Shown: piece after piece, positions 49,546 through 58,138 of the stretch | Numbering within the stretch: the first letter of the stretch is position 1 | Layout: every line of letters begins with the position of its first letter | Assembly (NCBI RefSeq): GCF_014647915.1 | Contig: NZ_BMQC01000021.1 | Coordinates: forward strand, 310-64,309 | Direction of reading: 5' to 3' | DNA: 64,000 bases | DNA from: Pilimelia terevasa | GTDB taxonomy: Bacteria; Actinomycetota; Actinomycetes; Mycobacteriales; Micromonosporaceae | Program-made: the position numbers and the translations under genes | Notes under the pieces: model-generated | The model's database searches: none | The model's input: only the letters and a program-made list of their open reading frames with translations | What the model was told of the DNA's origin: nothing

Positions 49546-50031
49546 ATGAGAATCGACGGGCAACACCCACTCCCCCGGCCGGTCCCGGACCTTCGCAGGT
49601 CGCTGCTGGCCGCCGCGGTGATCGGCGCGGCGGTGACGGCGGCGGTCGACGAGATCGTGTTCCACCAGGTGCTGGGCTGGCACCACTTCTACGACCGGGC
49701 CACCTCGACGGTCGGCCTGCTGTCCGACGGGCTGCTGCACTCCGCGGAACTCGTCGCCCTCGTCGGCGGGTTCTTCTGGTTCGCCGACCTGCGCCGCCGC
49801 GGGGCGTGGCACCGCCGGGCCGGCTGGGGCGGCCTGCTGCTGGGCGCCGGGGGGTTCCAGCTCTTCGACGGCGTCGTCGACCACAAGGTGCTGCGGCTGC
49901 ACCAGATCCGGTACGGGGTCCACCTGCTGCCCTACGACCTGGTGTGGAACGCCGCCGGGCTGCTCCTGCTGCTCGGCGGCGCGCTGCTGTGCTGGCGGGC
50001 GCGGTCGCGGCCCGCGCCCGGCCGGCCGTAG
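49546..50031 (+). CDS. DUF2243-family membrane protein
   Basis: A 161-residue protein with four helices, matching DUF2243: LAAAVIGAAVTAAVDEIVFHQVLGWHHFYD, LLHSAELVALVGGFFWFADL, GLLLGAGGFQLFDGVVDHKVLRLHQIR and a final helix. Conserved histidines (VFHQVLGWHHFYD, DHKVLRLHQIR) suggest metal or haem binding. The ATG has GGAGGG upstream. It is followed by CtaG three bases after its stop; the two families often occur together and link to cytochrome oxidase assembly. Confidence 0.88.
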   Translation: MRIDGQHPLPRPVPDLRRSLLAAAVIGAAVTAAVDEIVFHQVLGWHHFYDRATSTVGLLSDGLLHSAELVALVGGFFWFADLRRRGAWHRRAGWGGLLLGAGGFQLFDGVVDHKVLRLHQIRYGVHLLPYDLVWNAAGLLLLLGGALLCWRARSRPAPGRP

Positions 50032-50033
50032 GG

Positions 50034-50846
50034 GTGTTCGCGTACTCCGGCCACCCCGCCGGGGCGGACCTCGGACCGCTGCCGTGGGTGGGGCTGCTCG
50101 CCAGCGGCTACCTGGTCGCGGCCGCCGGGGACCGCCAGGGCTGGAGCCGGTGGCGGACCGCGGCCTGGCTGACCGGGTGCGCGGTACTGGCGGTGGCGGT
50201 CTCGCCGCTGCGCGACTCCGCCGGTGACCCGCGGGTGCACATGGCACAGCACCTGCTGCTGGGGATGCTGGCCCCGGTGGCGCTGGTGCTGGGTGCCCCG
50301 GTGACGTTGCTGCTGCGGGTGGCGCCGCCCGTGCGCCGGCCGCTGGCGCGGCTGCTGCACTCGGCGCCGGTACGCCTGGTGTCGCACCCGGTGACGGCGG
50401 CGGCGCTGAGCACGGGCGGGCTCGCGCTGGTGATGCTCACGCCGGTGTACGCGGCGGCCGGGCGCCACCCGCTGCTGCACGACGGCCTGCACCTGCACTA
50501 CCTCGCCGCCGGGTACCTGTTCGCCTGGGCCGTCGCCGGCCCGGACCCGGCGCCGCGCCGGCCCGGTCCGGCCCTGCGGACGGCGGTGCTGGTGGCCGCG
50601 GCGGCCGGGCACGCGGTACTGGCCAAGTACCTCTACGCCCACGCCGGCCACCTTCCGCCCGGCGCGGGGTACGACGCGGACGCGGTGCGGGCCGCGGCCC
50701 GGCTGATGTACTACGGCGGCGACGTCGCCGAACTGCTGCTGGCCGCCGCCCTGTGCGCCGACCGGTACCGGCGCCGGGGGCGCCGCCTCGCCCGGCCGCT
50801 TCCCCGCGCTGGCCGGCCCCTGACCCGCGCGGTCCCCACGCGCTGA
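50034..50846 (+). CDS. CtaG-like cytochrome c oxidase assembly factor
   Basis: A 270-residue integral membrane protein of the CtaG_Cox (caa3-type) family, with seven to eight helices. DPRVHMAQHLLLGMLAPVALVL and LLHDGLHLHYLAAGYLFAW carry the conserved histidines, and a late YYGGDVAELLLAAAL segment ends the family pattern. The GTG start sits just after the DUF2243 stop. It is predicted to help deliver copper to, or assemble, the oxidase. Confidence 0.88.
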   Translation: MFAYSGHPAGADLGPLPWVGLLASGYLVAAAGDRQGWSRWRTAAWLTGCAVLAVAVSPLRDSAGDPRVHMAQHLLLGMLAPVALVLGAPVTLLLRVAPPVRRPLARLLHSAPVRLVSHPVTAAALSTGGLALVMLTPVYAAAGRHPLLHDGLHLHYLAAGYLFAWAVAGPDPAPRRPGPALRTAVLVAAAAGHAVLAKYLYAHAGHLPPGAGYDADAVRAAARLMYYGGDVAELLLAAALCADRYRRRGRRLARPLPRAGRPLTRAVPTR

Positions 50847-51005
50847 ACGGACCGGGTCGACGACTCCCGGTGGCCCTGGGCGGCGCCGCCCGTACCCGGA
50901 CCGAAATCCGGCGCCGCGCAGTATCTAACTTGATCGATCTGGTCTACACTCCTCCTCGGCGTCGCCGCTGACCGACCAGAATGCGACGGCGCCGCGCACC
51001 TACCT

Positions 51006-51076
51006 GACGGGGTGCCCGAGTGGTTAGGGGGCCGCCTGCAAAGCGGTCTACGTCGGTTCGAATCCGGCACCCGTCT
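51006..51076 (+). tRNA. tRNA-Cys (GCA)
   Basis: The sequence folds as a cloverleaf: acceptor GACGGGG/ACCCGTC, D-arm CCCGAGTGGTTAGGG, anticodon stem-loop GCCGC-CTGCAAA-GCGGT with anticodon GCA, and T-arm GTCGG-TTCGAAT-CCGGC. The discriminator is T (U73), the cysteine identity base. CCA is not encoded. The seventh acceptor pair is a G-A mismatch (51012/51069), which is unusual. Confidence 0.93.
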
Positions 51077-51182
51077 CTTGACGCCGCCCGCCGCGGTCCG
51101 CACAGACCGGCGATCGGGCCGCTACCGCCGGTCACCACACAGCGGAACCCGGCTCCGCCCCACCACCGAAACCGCACTCGCC

Positions 51183-51797
51183 TCAGCCGAGCGCGTAGGC
51201 GAGCGCCAGCGCGGCGAACATCACCGCCGTCGGCCGGGCCAGCATCCGGCCCCGGGCCAGTACCTTCTCCCACCACACCACCAGCAGGAGCGGCAGCATC
51301 CACAGCAGGCCGCCGGTGACCAGCATCGCCAGCATCATCGCCCAGCACGACCCGACGCAGGCCAGCCCGTGCCGCAGGCCGAGCCGGGCGCTGGCCGCCA
51401 CGGCCCGGCGGCCGCCGGCCGGCGGCACGCGCACCCCGCGGCAGCCGCGCAGGCACGCCCGCTTCGCCGGGGTCAACTGCCAGAGGCCGGCGACCGCCAG
51501 GGTGCCGGCGGCCTGCGCCCCCGCCGGCAGCAGGCCGACCACGGGTACGGCCAGCGCGGCGAAGGCCACCCACGGGGCGAGGTACGCGGCCAGGAGCGCC
51601 GGCACGGTCCGCCCGCGGGGGAACGTCTGGGCGGCGACGTACCGGACCGCCGGCAGGCAGGTCGGCAGCATCATCACGACCGTCATCAGCAGCCCGGCGC
51701 CGAAGGTCACGTCGGCCGGCCCGTGCGCGTGCCCGGCGCTGTCGCGCGCGTGCAGCACGACCATGCCCGCCGCGCCCAGCACCGACGCCGCCGCCAA
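51183..51797 (-). CDS. DUF2182-family membrane protein
   Basis: A 204-residue protein with five to six helices. Its conserved segments are MTVVMMLPTCLPAVRYVAAQ, WQLTPAKRACLRGCR and ARLGLRHGLACVGSCWAMMLAML, which place conserved Cys, His and Met in the membrane as in DUF2182, described as a predicted metal-binding family. It lies 67 bp after the tyrosinase on the same strand, so the two may be co-transcribed and the pair could concern copper supply (inference). Confidence 0.8.
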   Translation of the reverse strand: MAAASVLGAAGMVVLHARDSAGHAHGPADVTFGAGLLMTVVMMLPTCLPAVRYVAAQTFPRGRTVPALLAAYLAPWVAFAALAVPVVGLLPAGAQAAGTLAVAGLWQLTPAKRACLRGCRGVRVPPAGGRRAVAASARLGLRHGLACVGSCWAMMLAMLVTGGLLWMLPLLLVVWWEKVLARGRMLARPTAVMFAALALAYALG

Positions 51798-51863
51798 CCG
51801 CCCCGCGTAGGGCGACCGGCCGCGCCGCCGCGGCGGCGCGGGACTAGCGGCGGCGCCCGGCAG

Positions 51864-53354
51864 TCAATGGACCGACAGGCTCACCCGGGCGATCCGCGCG
51901 TTGTGCCCCGGCGCAGGGCCCGCGGCGGCGGGCGCGGCCGCTCCCGGCGGCGGCGTGAGCCCCAGCGGCTGGAAGGACACCTGCGCGGCCTCGGCGCGCC
52001 ACGCGCCGGCCGCCTTGAGGTGGGCGACCAGCCCGGTCACGTCGAAGGTGTGGGTCATGCCGCCGGTGGCCGGGTGGGCGCCGTCGGCGTCGGCGTGCTT
52101 GCCGGCCCCGAAGAACGTGACGTGGCCGACGAAGAAGTTGTCCGCCTGTACGGGGTCGGTGCCGTCCGGCATGTTCAGGTAGACCTCGTAGACCACCCCG
52201 GGGTGCTTCTCGGCCTGTACGCCCTCCACGTTGAGGTACACGTGGCGGCGCTCGCCGTCGGTGACCTGCGGCTCGCCGACGGCGAGCCCGGCCCCGGCAC
52301 CGGCGGCCATCGGCACCCGCACCTGCGCGGTACCGGCGCCCAGTTCGACGCCGGACTCGCTGGCCGCCACCATGGTCGGCGCGGGCTGCGGCGCGGCCTT
52401 CGCGGCGGCGCCGCCGACGGCGGCCAGCGGCTGCGACCGCAGCGACGTCACCGCCGCGACCTGGTCGTCGTAGCGGTAGCCGAGCTGGGTGGCGGTGTGG
52501 AGGATGTCGCTCGCGCTCATCTGCACCGGCTTGCCGTTCTCGTCGTAGAAGGTGAACTCCTGGTCGAGCCACGACCGGTCGGCCGGGTTGGCCCGGCCGC
52601 CGCCGAGCGCGGCCCAGTTCGTCCACAACCGGTCGATGTTGGCGTGGTGCAGCCAGAAGACGGGGTCCTGGGCGGCGCAGTTCGGGTCGCTCATCAGGCC
52701 GCCCTGGCAGGCGCCGGAGGTGGGGCCGCCCACCAGGTCGTGGACGACGTTGTGCGGCCGGTTCTCCAGCGCGCCGGTGAACTGCCCGAATTGGGTCGGG
52801 TCGGCCTGTCCGCCGCCGAAGCCGGGCAGCGGCGCGCCGCTGAAGTTGGTGTAGCTGTACGCGTCCTCGAACGACACGGCGCGCTGCGGCAGCCGCCAGC
52901 CCAGGTTGGCGCCCGGGGCCCGGCGGTCGGTGTAGAGCGGGTTCGGACCGCCGCGGCCGTCCGGGCCGGTCCAGGTGGCCTCCCGGAACGCCGGGGGCAG
53001 CGCCGCCTGCGGACCCCCGGTGCTGTAGTTCCAGTACGGCAGGGCCCAGTCCTGCGGCCCCCCGGTATCGGTGACCACGCTGCGGACGATCCGCTCGAAG
53101 AAGTAGACGTACATCCGGTGCCAGGAGGTGAAGAACCAGGACGCGTGCTGGCACTGGTTCCAGTCGGCGCCGGCCGGCGGGCGCGCGTACGTGCCGTGCA
53201 TCGCCGCCTGGTAGTCCCAGCTCGTCGGGTCGTCGGCCGGCCGGCCGCGCATCACGTCCACGGCGCGGGCGTAGCCGAGGGTCACCGGGTCCCAGGGTGT
53301 CGGCTCCTCCAGCGACCAGATGTCGCGGCGGACGTACTGCGTCATGTGCTCCAC
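51864..53354 (-). CDS. tyrosinase-family copper oxidase
   Basis: A 496-residue type 3 copper enzyme. CuA ligands are H53, H70 and H79, with C68 placed like the Cys that forms a thioether to a copper histidine in plant polyphenol oxidases (QCQH). CuB ligands are H201 and H205 (RPHNVVHD) and one histidine of FWLHHANIDRLW (about 236). After the catalytic core a second beta-sandwich domain (about residues 330-440) resembles the PPO1_KFDV-type C-terminal shield. No Tat or Sec signal is obvious. The GTG at 53354 and ATG three codons later are both possible. Expected activity: oxidation of phenols or catechols. Confidence 0.88.
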   Translation of the reverse strand: MEHMTQYVRRDIWSLEEPTPWDPVTLGYARAVDVMRGRPADDPTSWDYQAAMHGTYARPPAGADWNQCQHASWFFTSWHRMYVYFFERIVRSVVTDTGGPQDWALPYWNYSTGGPQAALPPAFREATWTGPDGRGGPNPLYTDRRAPGANLGWRLPQRAVSFEDAYSYTNFSGAPLPGFGGGQADPTQFGQFTGALENRPHNVVHDLVGGPTSGACQGGLMSDPNCAAQDPVFWLHHANIDRLWTNWAALGGGRANPADRSWLDQEFTFYDENGKPVQMSASDILHTATQLGYRYDDQVAAVTSLRSQPLAAVGGAAAKAAPQPAPTMVAASESGVELGAGTAQVRVPMAAGAGAGLAVGEPQVTDGERRHVYLNVEGVQAEKHPGVVYEVYLNMPDGTDPVQADNFFVGHVTFFGAGKHADADGAHPATGGMTHTFDVTGLVAHLKAAGAWRAEAAQVSFQPLGLTPPPGAAAPAAAGPAPGHNARIARVSLSVH

Positions 53355-53729
53355 GGGGCCCCCAGGTTCTCACCTACGCCGTGACCTGCGCGCACAGCGA
53401 TGGTTGCGCTGACAGGCCGACCCTATGCGGACGCGGACGACCGCCGGGCGCGTATCCGGATCCACCGATCCCCGCGCCCGAAGGCGTCCTCCCTCCGCCC
53501 CCGTACTCTCACGCGCAGTCGGTGACGCACGGCGCGCTGCCGCGGAGCGGGGTGAGTGGTCATGTCGACGCACAGCGCCAGGGCGCGCAGGCGCGCCACC
53601 GGGGGAAGCAACCCGCGCGCGGCGCAGCGCCCCCGGGGGCGCACGGCCGCCGCCCGGCCCGGCGGGCCGGCGGAGGCCGACGCCCGGGCCGGGACCGGCG
53701 GCGCCGCGCGGCAGATCCGCGGTACCGGC
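53355..53729. other. divergent intergenic region
   Basis: 375 bp between the tyrosinase and the DsbA-like gene. An in-frame extension of the latter runs from 53556 (MVMSTHSARARRR) but is Arg/Gly-rich and unlike the family. TTGCGC and TATGCG at 53404 and 53424 are 14 bp apart, too close for a normal promoter. No regulatory signal is clear. Confidence 0.4.
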
Positions 53730-54371
53730 ATGAGCACCAACCTCAAGCTCACCGTCGGGTTGGTCGCGGTATTCCTCGCCGCGGTGGTGGGCGCCGTCGT
53801 GGTCGACCGGTACGACAGGCCCACCGTCGCGGCGGCGGATCTGCTGGTGCGCCCGGACAGCCACCGCCTGTCGACCGCGGCGGACGGCCGGGTCACCGTG
53901 GTGGAGTTCCTCGACTTCGAGTGCGCGCCCTGCCGGGCCGCCTACGTCGGGGTGGAGAAGCTGCGCGCCGAGTACGGCGACCGCATCACCTACGTGGTGC
54001 GCTACTTCCCGCTCACGCAGCACCCGAACGCCTTCCACGCCGCGCACGCCGCCGAGGCCGCCGCCCGGCAGGGCCGGTTCGAGGCGATGTACAAGAAACT
54101 GTTCGACACCCAGGACGCCTGGGGTGGCCGGCCGCCGTCGCAGGCGGCCGTGCTCGAGTCCTACGCCCGGGAACTGGGCCTGGACCCGGCCAGGTTCACC
54201 GCCGACGCGGCCGGCGCCGAGGTCGCCGCCCGGGTCCGGGCCGACGTCACCGACGGCGACAGTGCCGGCGTACCGAGCACCCCGACGTTCTTCGTCAACG
54301 GCGCCCTGTTCACCGGTGCGCCCACCTACGACGGCCTCAAGGCCGCGGTCGACAAGGCGCTCGCCCCGTGA
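53730..54371 (+). CDS. membrane-anchored DsbA-like thioredoxin
   Basis: A 213-residue protein with one N-terminal helix (LKLTVGLVAVFLAAVVGAVVV) and an exported DsbA/thioredoxin_4 domain. The active site is CAPC in FLDFECAPCRAAY, the cis-proline loop is GVPSTPTFFVNG, and an insertion of helices follows VRYFPLTQHPNAF. It should introduce or shuffle disulphides in exported proteins. The next gene, a VKOR, overlaps it as GTGA and is the expected partner that re-oxidises it. Confidence 0.9.
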   Translation: MSTNLKLTVGLVAVFLAAVVGAVVVDRYDRPTVAAADLLVRPDSHRLSTAADGRVTVVEFLDFECAPCRAAYVGVEKLRAEYGDRITYVVRYFPLTQHPNAFHAAHAAEAAARQGRFEAMYKKLFDTQDAWGGRPPSQAAVLESYARELGLDPARFTADAAGAEVAARVRADVTDGDSAGVPSTPTFFVNGALFTGAPTYDGLKAAVDKALAP

Positions 54372-54997
54372 GCCGCGCCGGCCGCACCCGCGCCGGCACC
54401 GGGCACCCGCCGGACCCGATGCTGGGTGACCGGCTCATCGGCGGGGTCCTGGCCGTCGGCGGCCTGCTCGGCGCCCTCGCGGCGTTCCTGCTCACCGTCG
54501 AGCGGATCGCCCTGTTGAAGGACCCGGCCCACGTGCCGAGCTGCTCCCTCAACCCGGTCCTGTCGTGCGGCCCGGTCCTGGCCACCGGCCAGGCCGAGGT
54601 GTTCGGGTTCGCCAACCCGCTCATCGGCCTGGCCACCTTCCCCGTCGTCGCCGCCACCGGCGCCGCCGTGCTCGCCCGCGTCCGGCTGCCGCGCTGGTGG
54701 TGGCTCGCCCTGCAGACCGGCACCGTGTGCGGCCTCGTGTTCGTGCACTGGCTGTTCTTCCAGAGCCTGTACCGCATCGGCGCGCTCTGTCTCCACTGCA
54801 TGGTCGTCTGGGTCGCCGTGGTCGTGCTGTTCGCCTACACCACTCTGTACAACATGCAGTACCGCCACCTGCCCGCGCCGCGCCCCGTCACCGGCGCCCT
54901 GCTGCGCGTGCACAGCGTCGTCCCCACCGCGTGGCTGCTCGCGCTCGCCGCGTTGATCGGCATCCGGTTCTGGAGTTACTGGAGCACCCTGCTCTGA
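54368..54997 (+). CDS. vitamin K epoxide reductase-family protein (VKOR)
   Basis: A 209-residue integral membrane oxidoreductase with four to five helices. The loop cysteines are in SCSLNPVLSCG and the active-site pair is CLHC at the end of a helix (YRIGALCLHCMVVW), with FGFANPLIGL in between. It transfers electrons from the DsbA-like partner to a quinone, which supports oxidative folding outside the cell. GTG start coupled to the preceding gene. Confidence 0.92.
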   Translation: MSRAGRTRAGTGHPPDPMLGDRLIGGVLAVGGLLGALAAFLLTVERIALLKDPAHVPSCSLNPVLSCGPVLATGQAEVFGFANPLIGLATFPVVAATGAAVLARVRLPRWWWLALQTGTVCGLVFVHWLFFQSLYRIGALCLHCMVVWVAVVVLFAYTTLYNMQYRHLPAPRPVTGALLRVHSVVPTAWLLALAALIGIRFWSYWSTLL

Positions 54998-55043
54998 CCA
55001 CCGCGGCCGGTCCGGACCTCAGATGAGCGAGCAGTGCGGTCCG

Positions 55044-55610
55044 TCATTTAGTGGTCGCCAGCTCCACGACCTCGAAGGTCTGGCCGACCGCCCACTTGCC
55101 GTTGCGGAAGTCGGCTCTCGGCTCGTGGTAGGTGCTCTGGAAGGCGCGCCCCAGCCCCGAGACCTCGTCCTTGCCGTAGATGCGGAACCGGATGTAGATC
55201 CCGTCGTCGTTCTCCAGCCGGGTCGACAGGTCGTCGGGAAACATGATGCGCAGGGTGTTGTTGTCGCTGCCCCGCCGCCTGCCGGGGATGTACAGCGGCG
55301 GCGGGTTGCGCGAGGTGACCACCCGGCGCATGTTGGCCATCCCGCCGCGGGTCCGCTGCTGACAGATGACGGCCATCTCGTAGGAAACCTCGACCACCGC
55401 CCGGCGCGACCGGTTGACCACCTTGATGCGGGTCACCTTCGCGGCCGGGTCGCGCACCAGGTGCGGGGACAGCTCCAGGCGCGGCCGCACGCGGCGCAGC
55501 GCCACCAGCCAGATGACCGACGTCAGGAGCCCCGACGCCACACCGAGCCCGCCGGCCACGGCCTGGTCCGACCACGCCTGACCGGCCTCGGCCAGTACCC
55601 GCACACCCAT
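55044..55610 (-). CDS. single-helix membrane protein, unknown
   Basis: A 188-residue protein starting MGVRVLAEAGQAW, with one N-terminal helix (VAGGLGVASGLLTSVIWLVAL) and a beta-rich domain of about 140 residues with no cysteine motif (CQQ occurs once). The C-terminal part, GIYIRFRIYGKDEVSGLGR, resembles small actinobacterial hypothetical proteins; no family is recognised. It is divergent from the zinc operon. Confidence 0.65.
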   Translation of the reverse strand: MGVRVLAEAGQAWSDQAVAGGLGVASGLLTSVIWLVALRRVRPRLELSPHLVRDPAAKVTRIKVVNRSRRAVVEVSYEMAVICQQRTRGGMANMRRVVTSRNPPPLYIPGRRRGSDNNTLRIMFPDDLSTRLENDDGIYIRFRIYGKDEVSGLGRAFQSTYHEPRADFRNGKWAVGQTFEVVELATTK

Positions 55611-55733
55611 GACGGGAGTGTAGGGACGCGAGGACGTGCACGCGGAGCGGCAAGCGGGACCCCGCCGGGTGTCCGTCGATCGGGGCGCCGCGGTCCGTCC
55701 TCGACGGACGGCGCACCGACCGCGGCGGTCGCC

Positions 55734-55797
55734 TTGACGACATCCATCGAACTAGGCCAATATGGAGAGCATATGGAAACGGGTACCGTTTCCATAT
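55734..55797 (+). promoter_or_regulatory. promoter and Zur-like operator of the zinc operon
   Basis: TTGACG (55734-55739) and CAATAT (55758-55763, spacing 18) form a moderate promoter. Just downstream, ATATGGAAACG (55771-55781), GGTAC and CGTTTCCATAT (55787-55797) form a 27-nt palindrome with perfect 11-bp arms. It overlaps the expected transcription start, which fits repression by zinc-bound Zur. Confidence 0.75.
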
Positions 55798-55841
55798 AGG
55801 GTCTCGGTACCCCTGCACCGACCCCCTCCCGGAGGCACCAC

Positions 55842-57359
55842 ATGCCCTGGCACCCCCCGGCCCGGGCAGTCTTGGCGGCCGCGCTGACCCTCGTCAGCGC
55901 CGCCGGCTGCGCTGCCCACACGCGTGACCGCGGAAAGCCCACGGTCGTCGTCACCACCGAGATCATCGCGGACCTCGTCCGACAGGTCGGCGGGGCGCGC
56001 GTCGCCGTCGAGTCCGTCGTACCGCCCGGCGGCGATCCGCACTCCTACGAGCCCAGCCCCGCCGACGCCGTCAAGGTGTCCACTGCGGACGTCGCTTTCA
56101 CCAACCACCTGCTGCTGGAGGAGCACGCGCTCATCAAGCTGTTCGACGCCAACGTCCGACGCGGCGCGCCCAACGTGTCGCTGGCCGAGAACGCCGAGCG
56201 GTACGGCGCCGTGCTGCGCCCGCTGGTCGAGAAGCTCGACCTGAACATGCTCTGGCTGGGCCTCGCCGTCCGGGGGGCCGACGTCGCCCGCAGCGCCGAG
56301 GTGCGGCTGAGCGTCACGAAGGTCACCGGCCCGGGCCGGTTCGCCATGTACGTCACCGACGCCCTCGGCCAGCCGACCGTCTACGCCGACAGCGGCAACG
56401 GCCTGGACGCCGCCGACACCGCCAGCCTGCCCGTCGGCGCGCACACCCACCTGAACTGGGCCTTCACCGCCAAGGGCCGGTACGACGTCGAGCTGGCCGC
56501 CGTCCTGGACACCGGCGGCACCCAGCGCCGCCTCGGCAGCGGCACGTTCACGTTCGCCGTCGACTCGGCGGCCCCCGCCGGGCGGTCCGCCGTCGACCGC
56601 GGCCACGCCGACCTCGCCGTCGACGTGGCCAGCGGCCGGCTCCAGGTCTGCACGGCGGCGCGCTCGTGCGCCGACCAGCAGGGCGGCGCCGACCCGGCGA
56701 CCAGCGCGCTCGTCGTCCCTGCCGGCGCGGCGACGGCGGTCCCACGCGACCCCCGGTTCGCCTTCCTCGGCCAGCCCGGGGCCACCGTGTGGCAGCTCCC
56801 GCAGGCGGTGCTCGGCAAGCACGTGCACGGGGAGGTGGACCCGCACACCTGGCAGGACCTGCGCAACGCCCGGGCCTACGTGGACGTGGTCGCCGAGACC
56901 CTGCGCAAGGCCGACCCGGCCGGCGCCGACACCTACACCGCCAACCGCGACCGGTACGCCGCCGCGCTGGACGAGACGCACGCGTACGTACAGCGGCGGA
57001 TCACCTCGATCCCCGAGCCGCGCCGGCAGCTTGTCACCGCGCACGACGCGTTCGGCTACCTCGCGGGCGCCTACGGCCTGACCGTGGCCGGCTTCGTCGT
57101 GCCGAACCCCGCCCAGGAGCCCAGCGCCGCCGAGGTGCGGCAGTTGACCGAGACCGTCCGGCGGCTGAAGGTCCCGGCGGTGTTCGTCGAGCCGAACCTC
57201 GCCGCGCGGTCCCAGGTGCTGCGCCAGGTCGCCAGCGACAACGGCGTCCAGGTGTGCCGGCTGTACGGCGACGCGTTCGACGCCGCGGTCGGCGACTACC
57301 TGGCGATGATGCGGCACAACGCCGACGAGGTGGCGCGGTGCCTGGGCGGCCGGGCATGA
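55842..57359 (+). CDS. anchored-repeat zinc/manganese-binding lipoprotein
   Basis: A 505-residue ZnuA-type binding lipoprotein with a lipobox cysteine in VSAAGCAA. The N lobe has PPGGDPHSYEPSPAD, the C lobe DPHTWQDLRNARAYVD and TAHDAFGYLAGAYGL, giving the metal histidines. Between the lobes lies an inserted repeat (about residues 130-235, with FAMYVTDALGQPTVY and HTHLNWAFTAKGRYDVEL) that recurs in the next gene and in the surface protein at 59751. This is the anch_rpt class (TIGR03772-like) restricted to actinobacteria. First gene of the five-gene operon. Confidence 0.92.
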   Translation: MPWHPPARAVLAAALTLVSAAGCAAHTRDRGKPTVVVTTEIIADLVRQVGGARVAVESVVPPGGDPHSYEPSPADAVKVSTADVAFTNHLLLEEHALIKLFDANVRRGAPNVSLAENAERYGAVLRPLVEKLDLNMLWLGLAVRGADVARSAEVRLSVTKVTGPGRFAMYVTDALGQPTVYADSGNGLDAADTASLPVGAHTHLNWAFTAKGRYDVELAAVLDTGGTQRRLGSGTFTFAVDSAAPAGRSAVDRGHADLAVDVASGRLQVCTAARSCADQQGGADPATSALVVPAGAATAVPRDPRFAFLGQPGATVWQLPQAVLGKHVHGEVDPHTWQDLRNARAYVDVVAETLRKADPAGADTYTANRDRYAAALDETHAYVQRRITSIPEPRRQLVTAHDAFGYLAGAYGLTVAGFVVPNPAQEPSAAEVRQLTETVRRLKVPAVFVEPNLAARSQVLRQVASDNGVQVCRLYGDAFDAAVGDYLAMMRHNADEVARCLGGRA

Positions 57360-58138
57360 GGGCCGCGCTCGCGGCGCTCGCCGCCGCCGCGCTGCTGCTG
57401 CCCGCCGCCGGAGGTGCCCAGGCGGCCCCCGCCGGGCCGGTCGTCTTCGCCGACGGCCACGTCGACCTCGCCCCCCGCCTGGTGGACGGGCAGTGGCGCC
57501 TGCAGGCGCGCCGCGACGAGGGCGGGGCGGCCGCCTGGCACCCGCTGGCCGGGGCCGTGCTGACCGTGCCGGACAGCGCGAAGATCACGACGCCGGGCGG
57601 GCAACTGTCGCTGCTGGGACCCGCCGGAGCCACGGCGTACCTGCTGCCGCAGACCCAGGCGCGCGGCGTCGTCTGGCCGGGCTGGACCACGGAGGAGGTC
57701 AGCGGCCAGATCCGCGGGCCGGTGGACTGGGTGTTCGAGGAGGTGACCGGACCGGGGCGGTTCGCGCTGTTCACCAGCGACGCGTTCGGCCGCCCCACGG
57801 TGCTCGTCGACCCCGACCGGCCGCTCCCGCAGACCGTGCGCGTCCCGCAGGCCACCCACGCGCACGCCAACTGGGCGTTCACCGCCCCGGGCGGGTACCG
57901 CATCCGGATGAGCATGGCCGCCGGCCTGACCAGCGGCGCGCGCGTCCGGGACGAGCAGACGCTCGCCGTGGCGGTCGGCGACGGCGTCGACCCCGCCGCG
58001 GTGACCGCCCCCGCCCCGCCGGACCGCACGCCGGAGCCCGCGGGCGGGGCCTTCGCGGTCTGGCTGGGTGTCGCGGTGGCGGCGATCGCCCTCGGCGCCC
58101 TGCTCATCGTGCTGGTCCGCCGGAGGAAGCGGTGCTGA
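57356..58138 (+). CDS. membrane-anchored repeat protein of the zinc system
   Basis: A 260-residue protein with a signal peptide (ALAALAAAALLLPAAGGAQA), one anchored-repeat domain (VVFADGHVDLAPRLVDGQW to THAHANWAFTAPGGYRIRMSM) and a C-terminal membrane helix followed by RRRKRC. It shares the H-A-H-A-N-W-A-F-T core with its neighbours. The role is probably to gather or pass metal at the cell surface (inference). The ATG overlaps the upstream stop. Confidence 0.88.
   Translation: MRAALAALAAAALLLPAAGGAQAAPAGPVVFADGHVDLAPRLVDGQWRLQARRDEGGAAAWHPLAGAVLTVPDSAKITTPGGQLSLLGPAGATAYLLPQTQARGVVWPGWTTEEVSGQIRGPVDWVFEEVTGPGRFALFTSDAFGRPTVLVDPDRPLPQTVRVPQATHAHANWAFTAPGGYRIRMSMAAGLTSGARVRDEQTLAVAVGDGVDPAAVTAPAPPDRTPEPAGGAFAVWLGVAVAAIALGALLIVLVRRRKRC

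Noticed and set aside
53556-53729. N-terminal extension of the DsbA-like protein
   Set aside because: Arg/Gly/Ala-rich, before the natural signal-anchor start; the ATG at 53730 fits the family better.
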